Source of the DNA: Calvatia gigantea | Taxonomy: Eukaryota; Basidiomycota; Agaricomycetes; Agaricales; Lycoperdaceae | Length of the DNA: 64,000 bases | Assembly: GCA_025093985.1 (NCBI GenBank) | Contig: JACAAK010000013.1 | Coordinates: forward strand, 248,001-312,000 | Reading direction: 5' to 3' | Shown: in pieces, positions 23,801 to 34,149 of the stretch | Layout: every line of letters begins with the position of its first letter | Position numbering within the stretch: the first letter of the stretch is position 1 | Notes under the pieces: generated by a model | Told to the model about the DNA's origin: nothing | Database searches by the model: none | What the model saw: the letters and a program-made list of their open reading frames with translations, nothing else | Made by a program: the position numbers and the translations under genes

Positions 23801-23813
23801 AGTCTGATTATAC
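23801..23813 (-). promoter_or_regulatory. Ty3-A self-priming site
   Basis: Minus-strand sequence right after the 5' LTR contains ATAATCAGACT (23801-23811). Its exact complement AGTCTGATTAT lies in the LTR 32-34 nt downstream of the TATA box, where transcription should start. An 11-nt match between transcript 5' end and primer site is the Tf1 self-priming arrangement (established for Tf1; inferred here). Confidence 0.7.
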
Positions 23814-24362
23814 TGTTATGATCAGGTTACATGGGATATTGGCTAAAGGTTAGCCACCAGGTGATGTTGGGTGAGAACATATGGAGTGGATAAATTCAGA
23901 TGAGTACAAGATTTGGACTCAGTGGCTTCAACATATATGTTGTACCTTCCTACTGTTGTCAAAGTCTGTATTTCAGGAGGGAGTAGGGTCAGAGGGTCAG
24001 AGGAACAGAGACAGAGAGGAACAGAATCAGAGGGCATAATTGTGGTTGATAATTAGACTAAGGAATTACAAGCATGGGGACTAGGTTTATATACTAGTCT
24101 GAAAAGCAGGAAGTACAAAAGTAATAGTGAACAAAGAATGGATGGCCACCAAGGGCGGCCATCTAACAAGACACCAGGATCAAGTTCTAACTATAAAACA
24201 ATAGTGGAGAAGTTGAAGGGAATAGAGATTAATGTAGAAAACAGGATATTGGCCCGACTGACAGAAAGAATGAAAAGCATCCCAATACAGCCAGACTAAG
24301 GTAACAATGACTACAAGTGGGGGAAGTGGGTGAGAGCAGGTGAACATGTGCAGGTCATGACA
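23814..24362 (-). repeat. Ty3-A 5' LTR
   Basis: 549 bp. Its start-site copy (plus ATAATTAGACT, 24049-24059) has one C-to-T change relative to the primer site. Target duplication AATGT follows. Confidence 0.95.
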
Positions 24363-24540
24363 AATGTCCTGATTGGCCCATTCAGTTTGACCATCTGTTT
24401 GTGGGTGGAATGATGTGGACATAAGTAGTTTTGTCTGCATAAGCTTATGCAGGTGTTGCCACCATACTGATGTGAACTGTGGGTCATGGTCACTTACTAT
24501 TGACTTTGGGAGACCATGAAGTCTCACTCCCTCTCAAAGG
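24363..24540 (-). pseudogene. Ty3-H integrase core fragment
   Basis: Minus strand: MRLHGLPKSIVSDHDPQFTS, then WWQHLHKLMQTKLLMST and [14 protein letters not shown], giving the second catalytic Asp and the Glu. The upstream side abuts non-integrase sequence at about 24540, the edge of the internal deletion. Confidence 0.9.
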
Positions 24541-24599
24541 TAGATCTATGAAAGTTCAGAGACTTTCATTTTCATGTGTACAGGTTGAATCTAGCCCCC

Positions 24600-25136
24600 A
24601 TTATTAGATCATATCAGTCAAAGTTGGTCATGTCAATGTATGTGGTGATATTGTGTGACCTGATCTTCATGGAGACATTAGCTCCATACTTAATGATAGA
24701 CTGACTGCTGACCATGCCCAGTTGTAAACTGTGTAGGTCAGTGAGGTTGTGTACTACAATGTTGGCTGCATGAGCAAAAGCTGGTGTCAACCCAGTCATG
24801 GTACTTCCTGAGTCCCAGAGAGTCCAAGCATTGACCCCATTGATGTTGATATATGTAGTAAGACACTGTTTCTTGCTCAGTAGTATTTGGGGCCTTGTCT
24901 GAGGCTCCTTTTTGATGTGAAGTTGTACATGTCTGACATGTTAAGGTTCTATCTTGACCTGTGGGCCTTCCTCCACTGCAGTGTCATTTGTCACATGGAG
25001 AAAATCAAAGTCACCTAATGTCTCAGACTCTGCATAGTCAGAGTCATATACCTCAACTTCAACAAGGTTGATTTCTTCTTCATGTATGGAGGCATGCTCT
25101 TCCTCTGCTAGTTCTTCCAGTTCTACCTAGGGTTCC
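24600..25136 (-). pseudogene. Ty3-H acidic spacer and protease
   Basis: Minus strand: acidic spacer ELEELAEEEHASIHEEE, then WTLWDSGSTMTGLTPAFA (active-site DSGST), LHSLQLGMVSSQSIIKYGANV and YIDMTNFD. This Gly/Ser-rich pattern is typical of Agaricomycete Ty3 proteases. The usual IIGTPF end becomes LIMGARF at about 24600 and homology stops there. Confidence 0.85.
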
Positions 25137-26019
25137 TGTTATAAATATCAATATTTATGACATTATTAACAACAAGAATAATGATGTAATCAATGACATC
25201 ATAATCACCTGACTAATAATCAATATTATATATTGATTATATAATGATTTATACCATGTCTCTAAAGACTTGTATAATCTGAAGACAATCAGTAAACATC
25301 TTAGTGTTAACAGTCTAACAACATCAAGTCATATTAATAATGATTATACTACAACTAGTATAGTTACTTCAAGACAGCAATATATCTTAGCATATTCTAT
25401 ACAATAAGATAATAACAATAGATTAAGTATTAACCTAATACTTAATACTATACAGTTCTACAAATACAGTTACAACAACTCTAGAACATCTATATAGTCT
25501 AGACACCTCTAGACTAAGCTAGATAATACCTAGAAAGGTCTATAAGACTAGAACAACCTAGAACTTTAATATACTATTAATAGTACAGCTTAAGTAATAA
25601 TTCAAAGTTGTACCACTTTGAATGTCATACCACTTTTAAATACCATATATAGACAAGTAACATAATAATACAGTATAATACAATAGTACACTGTTGTAGT
25701 ATATAAACCCCTCAACTTGACCAGTAGACCTCATTGTTTCTACTTGGTTAGGTGAAGACTCAATCTATAACTCTTATCATCCTCTCTTATAGTCTGATCA
25801 TAAGAAGTCTCTTCTCAATAACCATGCTTACTCTATAAGACTTCATAAGGGTTATATATTGAAGGTTAATAGATGACTGATTGTAGACTATAGACTATCT
25901 ATAACTACATTGTAAGTAGTTATAAATAGTTGACTAGCCTTTGAGAAGGAGTCTCCTTTGATATCATCTGCATGATAGATATCAGGCCTGTGAAGGACAA
26001 AGCAGGTCTCACTATAACA
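25137..26019 (+). repeat. solo LTR-F in Ty3-H
   Basis: 883 bp, TGTTATAAAT...CACTATAACA, exact target duplication GTTCC (25132-25136, 26020-26024). Perfect inverted repeats: AATCAATAT/ATATTGATT (25218-25238), ATTAAGTATTA/TAATACTTAAT (25422-25446), GTCTAGA/TCTAGAC (25497-25514). Confidence 0.95.
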
Positions 26020-27424
26020 GTTCCTCCTCAGGTATGTCCTAAAGATCACCAATCACAGTGTGGGTGGCATATAGGAATGATTTCTGTTTGCCCTTATTTG
26101 GGCAATTACTGGCATAGTAGTTACCACCACAATTGTAACACACTATCAGCTTGTCAGGCCACTTAGTGCTCTCTTGTGGCTGTACCACTGGACAGGGCAG
26201 TTTAAATGTTCTATTACTATGGTCATCTTGAGGTTTTGAGGGGCCAAGTTCATATTGTTGATGAGGAGGTTTATTTACCTCCTTAGTAGATATATATTTG
26301 TGGCTATTAGCCACATTTTGAGGGACTAGTGTAGTCCCATGTAACACAAGTTTTCAACAAGGATCATGAGAAGCCTTAGCAGGTGCCATTTGCTTTAGGG
26401 AGCTCCAAAGTGAGCTGTTATTCTTGCTAGTTTGCAAGTTTTTATGATAGAAGGAGTTAACTTTCAACCTATTCTCATACCATACAGTGAACATGAGGAA
26501 ATCATCAAGGGAGTTGGCATTGGGTGTCAACCCATGATTGAACAGTAGATCTGTTCTCATATCCTCAGGTATTCCTTCCAGGAATACTTCAACAAGTGAA
26601 TAATCATCAGGGTACACTGTCATGCACTATATGTGATCCATAAGGGCATTGTAGAACCCCTGTACTCCAATCATTGTATTGTAGCACACACAACAAAGGC
26701 CTTTGCATATGTCATGCATGGACATTGGTAGTATGAATCTATTATGCAGGGTAATTAGGACATCTCCAAATGTCCAGTCAAATCTTGTACAATTGACATT
26801 GATGACATGTCTCATCACTATGTTCTTAGCCTCACCTCTGAGGTAATATAGGAGCAATTGAAGCCTTAGACAATCCAAGGCAGGGCTCATCCCTCCTATG
26901 CCTTGTAAAGTGAAATCTATACATAGTAAAAAGACAAAATTCTCTAAGTCACTAAACTTCTGACTACCAGAGTACAGTTCTACTCCACTATCCTGAGGTA
27001 ATCTCTGGTTGAATGACTTATATCCTGCCAGGAACTCAAAGGGTTGTATGAGATACTCTTACACTGTTCAACAGATGCAGTTATACATCTTTTCTTTGTG
27101 TCTTTGTAGTGTTTCCATTACACTGGATGATGCATTCAGGACCTCACAAGCAAGAGAGTGACCTCTCACCTGTGTGTGGTCTCAAGCTGGCAGTGGTCCC
27201 ATTACTGAGTTAGGACCTAAGTTAGGTTTAGCCAGGGGGATTGGGTGTACTCCCAGGAATCGGTTCAGTCCCAGAGAGGACAGTGAGGTTTTTACTTGAA
27301 GTGTCAAGTAATGGCCTGCCATTCCAAACCCACTAGGGGTATTTAGGACAGGCATAGGCATAGAGCCAACTACCTGAGTTAGTGCCCTAGCTGGAGTCCT
27401 TGGTATGGATGGGTGCCATGCCAC
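26020..27424 (-). pseudogene. Ty3-H gag
   Basis: Reads leftward from 27424 just inside the LTR. N-terminal Pro-rich part, capsid (about 26354-26890: LRLQLLLYYLRGEAKNIV, FGDVLITLHNRFI), YSLVEVFLEGIPEDMR, and a CCHC knuckle CYNCGGNYYASNC (about 26100-26140; the fourth ligand position reads Tyr rather than His). Broken by stops and by LTR-F downstream. Confidence 0.82.
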
Positions 27425-27621
27425 TGTTATGACTTCTTATTCTAGCATTGCCTCTTACAGACTCATTTTCCTTTCTTGTCTAATTTTATTTAACACCCCC
27501 TTGTATGTACATTAGTTAACTTCTCTCCTCTCCCCTTTTTGTATGGAAGACTCACCATCATTCCCCTCTCTACCTTTCTGGTCTTGTAGTTATGTCCTTC
27601 TCATTATGGACTTATTCTTGT
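27425..27621 (-). repeat. Ty3-H 5' LTR, partial
   Basis: Plus-strand edge TGTTATGACTTC sits directly before gag, so this is the U5 end of the LTR. It is cut at 27621 by copia-I; the remainder is not in the window. No second copy is available to prove the LTR. Confidence 0.5.
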
Positions 27622-27912
27622 TGTAATGAGCAGCAGGGATCTAAAGTGAGATAATACACTCAGAATCGTAGAATGAGACTATAAATATATTAAGAAATAC
27701 CTAGAGTGAGATAATATACTATAGGTCATATAAGTAAAAGGTATAATGCAGTTAAGCATAATGTAACTCACCTCAGAATTGTAAAACGAGACTGAGGTGT
27801 ACAAAAGTACAGTAAAGCTCGAAAATAGAGTGATTACATAATGGCTGATGTAATGAGTGGAACTGAAGAATAGTCCAAAGTAAGTCCTTACAAAGAGGGT
27901 ATATGCACAACA
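27622..27912 (-). repeat. copia-I 3' LTR
   Basis: 291 bp with plus-strand ends TGTAATGAGC and TGCACAACA. Purine tract GAGTGGGTG (minus, 27913-27921) adjoins it. Possible target copy CTTGT at 27617-27621, unpaired because the other end is lost. Confidence 0.72.
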
Positions 27913-29507
27913 CACCCACTCAGTGAACATTCATTTACATGAGACCAAGAGCACAAGTGAAAACAGAGAACTTTGCATGAGGAAGAGCCTTAGTAAGAAT
28001 GTCAGCAGGCTGTTCATCAGTGGGAATGTAAGAAGTTGCAATGTGACCAGTGTCATTGCGATCACAAATGAAGCAGTACTTGGTATCAATGTGCTTGGTG
28101 CACTCATTGATGTTGCCAGTGGTAATGAGTTGAATAGTAGACTGATTGTTGCTATGAAGAGGAGTGGGGGATGTGATTGGAAGATGGAGAGAATCAAAGA
28201 GATTTCGGAGCCAGAGGGCTTCCTGACATGCAGAGGCAGCTGTAATAAATTCAGCTTCAGTAGTCGAGGTTGATACACAGTTTTGCTTCCATGATGCCCA
28301 AGTGATAGCACCACCTGCGAGACAAGAGACATAACCAGTAATAGACTTGCAATCAGTACAATTACCAGCCCAATCAGAGTCAACATACAGAATGGGCTCA
28401 TTAGGACCTTCACCAGCTTGATAGACAAGCTTGTAGTCACTAGTGCCTCAAAGGTAGCGAAAAATATGCTTTACAGCCTTAACATGGACATGACCAGGGA
28501 CTGCCACATGACGAGATACAATGCCCACTGCATAGGCAATGTCAGGGTGAGTGCAAACCATTGCATACATGAGCGATCCAATCATGTGTTGATACTCAGT
28601 AATGTCAACTTCAGGCTTAGAGAGCATAGGAAGAGAAAGGCCAGACTCCATAGGGGTCTTGACTGGGCGACAGTCAGCCATACCATGATGTTCAAGAATG
28701 TCTTCAATGTATTGGGACTGTGAAAGAGTAACCCGTTTATGATCTTCACTCTGAGTAACCTCTATTTGGAGAATTCATTTCATCCTCACCAAGATCCTTC
28801 ATGTCGAAACATGACTGAAGATTGGACTTGGTGTTGTTGATGATGTTGAGATTAGTGGAGATAACAAGGAAATCATCAATGTAGACAGCAATGATGATAA
28901 GGGTACCATCTTCCAGCTTCATGAAAACACCATGATCAGAAGCACTTCGTATGTAACCCATAGACTCTAATTCCACCCGAACCTTCTTGTACCACTCACA
29001 ACCGGCCTGCTTGAGGCCATAGAGTGCTCAGTTGAGCAGCCAAACATAGCCATCAGGGGTGTCAACACTGGGAGGGACCTTCATGAAAATCTCCTCATCA
29101 AGATCTCCATTTAAGAAGGCAGACTTCACATCCATCTGGTGAATGTGCCAGCCATGCTTTGCAGTGAGGGCAAGGAGTGTTCAGATCGTGGAGTGCTTGG
29201 TCACAGGAGCATAAGTTTCATTGTAGTCAATACCTTCAACTTGTGAAAAGCCTTGGGCAACCAAATGAGCCTTGTAGTGTTCGACCTGACCATCGGCACC
29301 AACTTTGCATCTGAAGACCCATCTACAGCCAACAATATGACGGCCATTAGGTTTTGCAACTTTGGTGTACAGTCCCTTCTTCACAAACTCCTCTAATTCC
29401 TCTACCATGGCCTGCTTCCAGTATATTGCATTGGGGCGAGCCATCACCTCCTCATACATGACCAGATCACATTCAAGTGATGCAGTTTGGGCCGATTCAT
29501 TGCCCAC
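27913..29507 (-). pseudogene. copia-I reverse transcriptase and RNase H
   Basis: RT: WKQAMVEELEEFVKKGLY, GCRWVFRCKVGADGQVEHYK, LVAQGFSQVEGIDYNETYAPV, DGTLIIIAVYIDDFLVIST with catalytic YIDD. Connection: MADCRPVKTPMESGLSLPM, YQHMIGSLMYAMVCTHPDIAYAV. RNase H leftward with ASTSGNINECTKHIDTKY-type sequence near 28050-28110. Few stops compared with neighbours. Confidence 0.87.
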
Positions 29508-30941
29508 TGAAGCCTGAGCAGACCTGGGAGATGTCCCAGGAGTGTCCTCATCTTCAACCTCCTCTACAGCTGTCGTACCCTTTGGAGTGCCTGGATTTTG
29601 CTGGTAGGAGCTTCGTTAATACCTTGAATCATCATTCTGTACAGGTGTGTGCCAGTTTCTCAGAGAACGACAGACTTCGGGAGATAGGCACAGGAATTAG
29701 ATAAGGAGAGGTAGAAGTTGATGAATTGGCCAGTTTCTTGATGTTTCCAGATGTGGTGGAGGTGTGTACCCCCGTTTTCGAAGCTGCCAAATCCGAATCT
29801 GAGGTCAGTTTGGCCGTGCATACAGCCATTCTTGTGTTGGAGCAATTTGAGCAATCTGGAGTAGGGGGAGAAGGATTTGCGATTTCCGGGGCATCGGCTC
29901 GTAATTTCGGGGCGGTTTTGGTATTGTTAGAGACGCCTGAAGCTGCCAAATCCGCCGCAATTTGTTTCATGTTTGTAGCCACGCTAGAATCGAAGTTATT
30001 GCCATCCGAAGTTGGCCCTTCTTTCCCCTCTTCTCCTTTCACCTGGAAAATCGCGTTTTCATCATCTGGAGCACCCAGAACATCAGGATTTACATCAATA
30101 ACCACCCTAGAATGTTCCACCTCACTCCCTTTATCAAACTGAACATCCCGCAATTCAAAAATCCAACCTGAGGGACAATAGAGGAGGATATAGGCCTTCT
30201 TGTGTTGAGAGTAGCCAAGATGTATACAGTGCAGGGACTTTCAGCTGAACTTGGCTCTCTTAGACTTCGGAATGAGTGCGTGAGCATCACAACCGAATAC
30301 TCGAAGGTGAGCGATGGAGGGTTTGTTGCCAGTATAGGCCTGGTGGGGTGTAACGTTGTTGTCGAGGGCTCTAGTGGGAACTTGGTTGAGGATGTAGGGT
30401 GCATATATGACGGCATGTGACCAGCATGACTCCGGGAGTCCTGATTCCTTCAACATAGTCCGAGCCATGTCAAGGATGGTCCTATTCATACGTTCGGCTG
30501 CTCCATTTTCCTGGGGAGTGTCCAGGTTGGTAACCTCGTGGTGAATCCCTTGTGACGCAAAATACTGCTTAAGTGATACTGAGGCATACTCCCCACCTCC
30601 ATCTGTATGAAAATGGTTCAGCCTTTGTCCTGTCTCGACTTTGGCATGTTCAATGAGCTGCTTGAGATGCTCCTCAGCTTCGTCTTTTGATTTTAGCAAT
30701 ACGACCTTGAGGTGGTGTGAGTGTCCATCAAGGAACATCATAAAATAATGTTCCCCTCCTCATCCTCATGGTTCGATAGGTCCGACAAGATCTGAGAATA
30801 CCTGATGCAATATGGAAGGGTTCTGGACAGTTGACTCCTTCGGAATGGTGGCTCAAGTCTGTTTCCCTTCAAGACAGGCCTTGCACATCAGTCAGATCAT
30901 AGTCTTTGTCATCATTGAGATCCATTCCCTTCACCATTTTA
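29508..30941 (-). pseudogene. copia-I integrase and linker
   Basis: Pre-integrase zinc region CKACLEGKQT (about 30875-30905), core with MMFLDGHSHHLKVV, NHFHTDGGGEYASVSLKQYF and TPQENGAAERMNRTI (Asp and Glu kept), then FGCDAHALIPKSKRAKF. The linker to RT (29632-30153) is a 173-codon open stretch, acidic and Ser/Thr-rich, and retains unusually many CpGs. The homology stops at the Ty3-M junction. Confidence 0.87.
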
Positions 30942-30942
30942 T

Positions 30943-32460
30943 TTGGAAAACATCGATATGGAAGAGTTCTCTATCAACAATGAACTCATATTCAATTATA
31001 CTCCACAAGAACTTGAAATAAATGCAAAAATCACTACTGCTGCAAAATTAAGCAGTAAATATACCCCAGTTAATGTGGATAAACTTTCAATAAAATTTCA
31101 CAAGTACAAACACCTATTTGATGCAAAGAAAGCAAAACAATTTCCACCAGATTGACCTTATAACCATAAAATTGACCTCAAGCCATTCTTTGAACCACAA
31201 CTTAGAAAAACTTACCCATTATCTCCCAAAGAAACTGAGGAACTACAATCCTTCCTAGACAACAACATGAAAAAAGGATACATCAGAGAATCTGAATCAC
31301 CTATAGCCTCTTCCTTTTTCTTTGTTGGAAAGAAAGATAGAAAACTTTGACTATGTCAAGACTACTGATACCTGAATTCTCATACCATCAAAAACACCTA
31401 CCCAATACCTATGATTACTACCATCATGGACAAACTTAAAGGTGCAAAACTGTTTACCAAAATGGATGTTCATCTGGAATACAACAACATTCAAATTTTA
31501 GAGGGAGACCAATGGAAAGCAGCCTTCAAAACCCTCTTAGGACTTTACAAACCCAACATAATGTTCTTTGGCATGTGCAATTCACCCACCATCTTCCAAA
31601 AGATAATGGATACAATATTTGACAAGATGGTTCATAAAGGGAAAATCATCATTTATATGGACAACATTCTACTCTTCACTGATACTCAAGAAGAGTTGGA
31701 CACCCTTATCCTTGAAGCATTACAAATTCTGAAGGATAACAATCTCTTCCTGAAACTAGAAAAATGTGAATTCAACAAAACTCACTTAGAATATTTGGGA
31801 ATGATTATCACTCCCAACTATGTCAAAATAGACAATACCAAACTCAAGAGAATCCATAAATGGCCCATTTCCAAAACAACATGTGATGTTCACAAGTTTA
31901 TAGGCTTTTGCAACTTCTATCACAAATTCATTCATCACTATTCTGATATTTCCAGACCCCTAAACAATCTTCTTTCTAAAACAAAGAAATTTGAATGGAC
32001 AACTTCTGCACTAGACACCTTCATCAAACTAAAACAGAAATTCATGAAATGACTTGTACTACAAATGCCAGATCAAACCAAACTGTTCAGCATTGAGACT
32101 GACATGTCTAAATATGCATCCAGAGCAATACTCACCCAGAAGGATACCAATGGCAATAGTCATCCTATCACTTACCTATCAAAATCCTTCACTCCAGCAG
32201 AAAGAAATTACAAAGTTCATGACTGAGAACTTCTTGCTATAATTCAAGCATTAGAAGAATGGAGACACTACCTTGAAGGGTCTCCACATGAAACCCTTAT
32301 CTGAATGGACCATCAAAACTTAACATTCTGGTGAAAACCTCAAAATAACTCTAGAAGACAAGCAGAATGCCTTCAATTCTTATCAAGATTCAACTTCAAA
32401 ATAGAACATGTCACCAGAACAGAAATACCCACTGCAGACGCACTTTCCAGACAACCTAAT
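30943..32460 (+). pseudogene. Ty3-M reverse transcriptase and RNase H
   Basis: RT: KYKHLFDAKKAKQFPP, HKIDLKPFFEPQLRKTYPLS, NMKKGYIRESESPIAS, PIPMITTIMDKLKGAKLFTK, MFFGMCNSPTIFQ, catalytic box YMDN (31654-31665; second Asp is Asn), LEYLGMIITP. RNase H: FTPAERNYKVHD, LTFW, IEHVTRTEIPTADALSR. Stops at 31153, 31348 and 31366 are TGA where the family has Arg. Confidence 0.92.
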
Positions 32461-32962
32461 CATGAAATAAATGACAACAATAATGAAGATGTCACTGTAT
32501 TGCTGGAAGAACTATTCCTACACCACATCACTGTGCTACCTGACAAACTCTTCATCAACCTAATCAACCCCATATTACAAAATGAAATTACATCTTCCAC
32601 TAAATATGACAACAAATCAATCAAAGCCTTCAAACAACTACAATTAAAAGAACCAAACACCATCAATTCTAAATATAACCTGTTTCCAACAAAAACAGGC
32701 CACCTTCTAATGTTTAACAGGAAAATCATTATTCTGAATGATCTTCTGCTCAAGAGATGAATTATTCAATGATACCATGACTACATATCAGCTGAACACC
32801 CTGGTGAACAAAAAACTTACTGACAGGCCAAGCAAGAAGTATATTGGCCTAGTCTTGCAACATTCATCAAAAACTATGTCAAGGGCTACACATATTGCCA
32901 ACAATTCAAAATAAATCAACATCCTACCCATCCCTTATTACAACTAATTGAACCTGCCATAT
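32461..32962 (+). pseudogene. Ty3-M integrase N-terminus
   Basis: After an Asn/Asp-rich tether: HDYISAEHPGEQKTY, VYWPSLATFIKNYVKGYTYCQQFKINQHP, the HHCC zinc-binding domain (H, H, C, C visible). LTR-B cuts the sequence after PLLQLIEP. Confidence 0.87.
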
Positions 32963-33592
32963 TGTTAAGCATAGATTATGCAGGTGAGACAACTGAAGTC
33001 TAAATGCCCGAGGGTTATGTGCGAATGTGGATGAAGGTGGGCAAAGTGGGCAAACTCAGGAGGACTGTGGCTTCAATGTGTGTATTGCACCCTCCTACCA
33101 ATGAGTGGTCCTAACTTCAGAACAAGGGACGAGGGCAGAGACAGAGGCGAGGACAGATACAGAGACAGAGGTGGAACAGAAGTAGCGTGTCACTAAGTTG
33201 ATTTCAGACTGAGGATTACAAGCAAAGTAGCTATAGTTTATATACTCGAGGGAGAGTGGTTCTACAAAAGGAAACTACTATGACTTCATGTGCTGGTCAG
33301 GTACAGCTGCTAGATAGAAACACCGGACATGCAACTAACTAGAAGGAATAAGGTGAAACAGGAATGTCATGAATGGGAAAAAGGGAATTGCAATGGAAAT
33401 GGGGGTAAGTATAATAACTGGAGAAATGTACAAGGAGGATAATTGGAAATTAACATCAGACATCAATAATAAGAATGGAGTGTGGGGGAGGCAGGGGAGA
33501 GTGGGTGAGAGTGAATGGTAACTAAAATATAAATGGAATATAATTCGGGTATGAGTGGGTGAAGCGGGTGAGCATGCATAGGGGTTGTGACA
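32963..33592 (-). repeat. solo LTR-B in Ty3-M integrase
   Basis: 630 bp, plus-strand ends TGTTAAGCATAG and GGGGTTGTGACA. Exact target duplication CATAT (32958-32962, 33593-33597). Same family as 18418-19005 but better preserved. Confidence 0.95.
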
Positions 33593-33709
33593 CATATCTA
33601 CAAGACTATTCTCACAATTTTCAATGGACTTGCTAACAGATCTACCCAAATCCTGTGGTTTTAATGCTATACTATCTGTAGTGGATCATGGACTTATGAA
33701 GGGGGTAAT
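33593..33709 (+). pseudogene. Ty3-M integrase, first catalytic segment
   Basis: FSQFSMDLLTDLPKSCGFN and ILSVVDHGLMKGVI: the first catalytic Asp lies in SMD and the second conserved block in VVD. Cut at 33710 by Ty3-C; continues at 55120. Confidence 0.9.
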
Positions 33710-34047
33710 TGTAAGGGCAACCTGTAGTCTGAACGGCTCAGGGATGTGAGGCTCTCATGAGGTGGGCGAGTGGGTAACTGCGGGGGAATCCCTAGTTATA
33801 TTACAAACATGTGTATGGACTACTTACCTGCAGGGGAATCCTTAGAGAATTGGATAAGGGTTCCCTGCAGGTGTACAGGTTAATATATACTACTTCTCTG
33901 TCCATTGTCCTATTGTTTCATTATGTATGTAAGTCTGTCATTGTCCTTTGGAATCTCCAGTTGTTACTCATGTCTGTGCAGCTGAGCGTGGGTGAGGGCA
34001 TGGGGTTGTGGGGTGGTCTGGAGGGACTGTTGGGGGTTGTCCTGACA
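33710..34047 (-). repeat. Ty3-C 3' LTR
   Basis: 338 bp, TGTAAGGGCAAC...GTTGTCCTGACA on the plus strand. G-rich tract (minus GGAGGGGGGGTAGA, from 34048) is the likely polypurine tract. Confidence 0.95.
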
Positions 34048-34149
34048 TCTACCCCCCCTCCAAAATTGCAGTGTCTCAATGCATGGTGTTGGATTGGTTG
34101 GAAGGGAAGTGAGCTGAAAGTAAGTGTGCAGATGAGGTGAGGGGTGCCA

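Larger units (their letters stand above)
16075..24362 (-). mobile_element. Ty3-A, full-length chromovirus-like Ty3 element
   Basis: Two 549-bp LTRs (16075-16623, 23814-24362), exact target duplication AATGT (16070-16074, 24363-24367). Minus-strand gag, protease, RT, RNase H, integrase, chromodomain. Between pol and the 3' LTR lies a plus-strand ORF convergent with pol (16776-17940). A solo LTR-B interrupts the C-terminus of pol. Primer site is self-complementary to the LTR, as in Tf1/sushi elements. All frames carry stops or shifts. Confidence 0.95.
1..27621 (-). mobile_element. Ty3-H, root Ty3/gypsy element, nested and decayed
   Basis: Pieces read on the minus strand, right to left: partial 5' LTR (27425-27621), gag (26025-27424), spacer plus protease (24600-25136), integrase (24363-24540, 15860-16074, 15430-15508), chromodomain (about 14960-15200), proline-rich tail (9548-9859, 1-89). 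The protease DSGST and the integrase and chromodomain sequence resemble Agaricomycete Ty3 elements (family knowledge). RT and RNase H are missing, so an internal deletion joins protease to integrase near 24540-24600. The 3' LTR lies left of the window. This is the substrate for all insertions between 90 and 27621. Confidence 0.85.
27622..30941 (-). mobile_element. copia-I, 5'-truncated Ty1/copia element
   Basis: Minus-strand copia pol with a 3' LTR at 27622-27912. gag, protease and the 5' LTR are missing: homology ends in the pre-integrase domain at about 30941, where Ty3-M begins without an LTR. The junction therefore is a rearrangement, not a simple insertion. Confidence 0.85.

Noticed and set aside
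29726..30142. Plus-strand 138-codon frame
   Set aside because: It overlaps the copia-I linker in antisense with no motif or start context; best read as a shadow of that CpG-rich stretch.
29632..30153. A separate host gene on the minus strand
   Set aside because: It lies exactly between copia integrase and RT in the same direction, where copia elements have a variable acidic linker.
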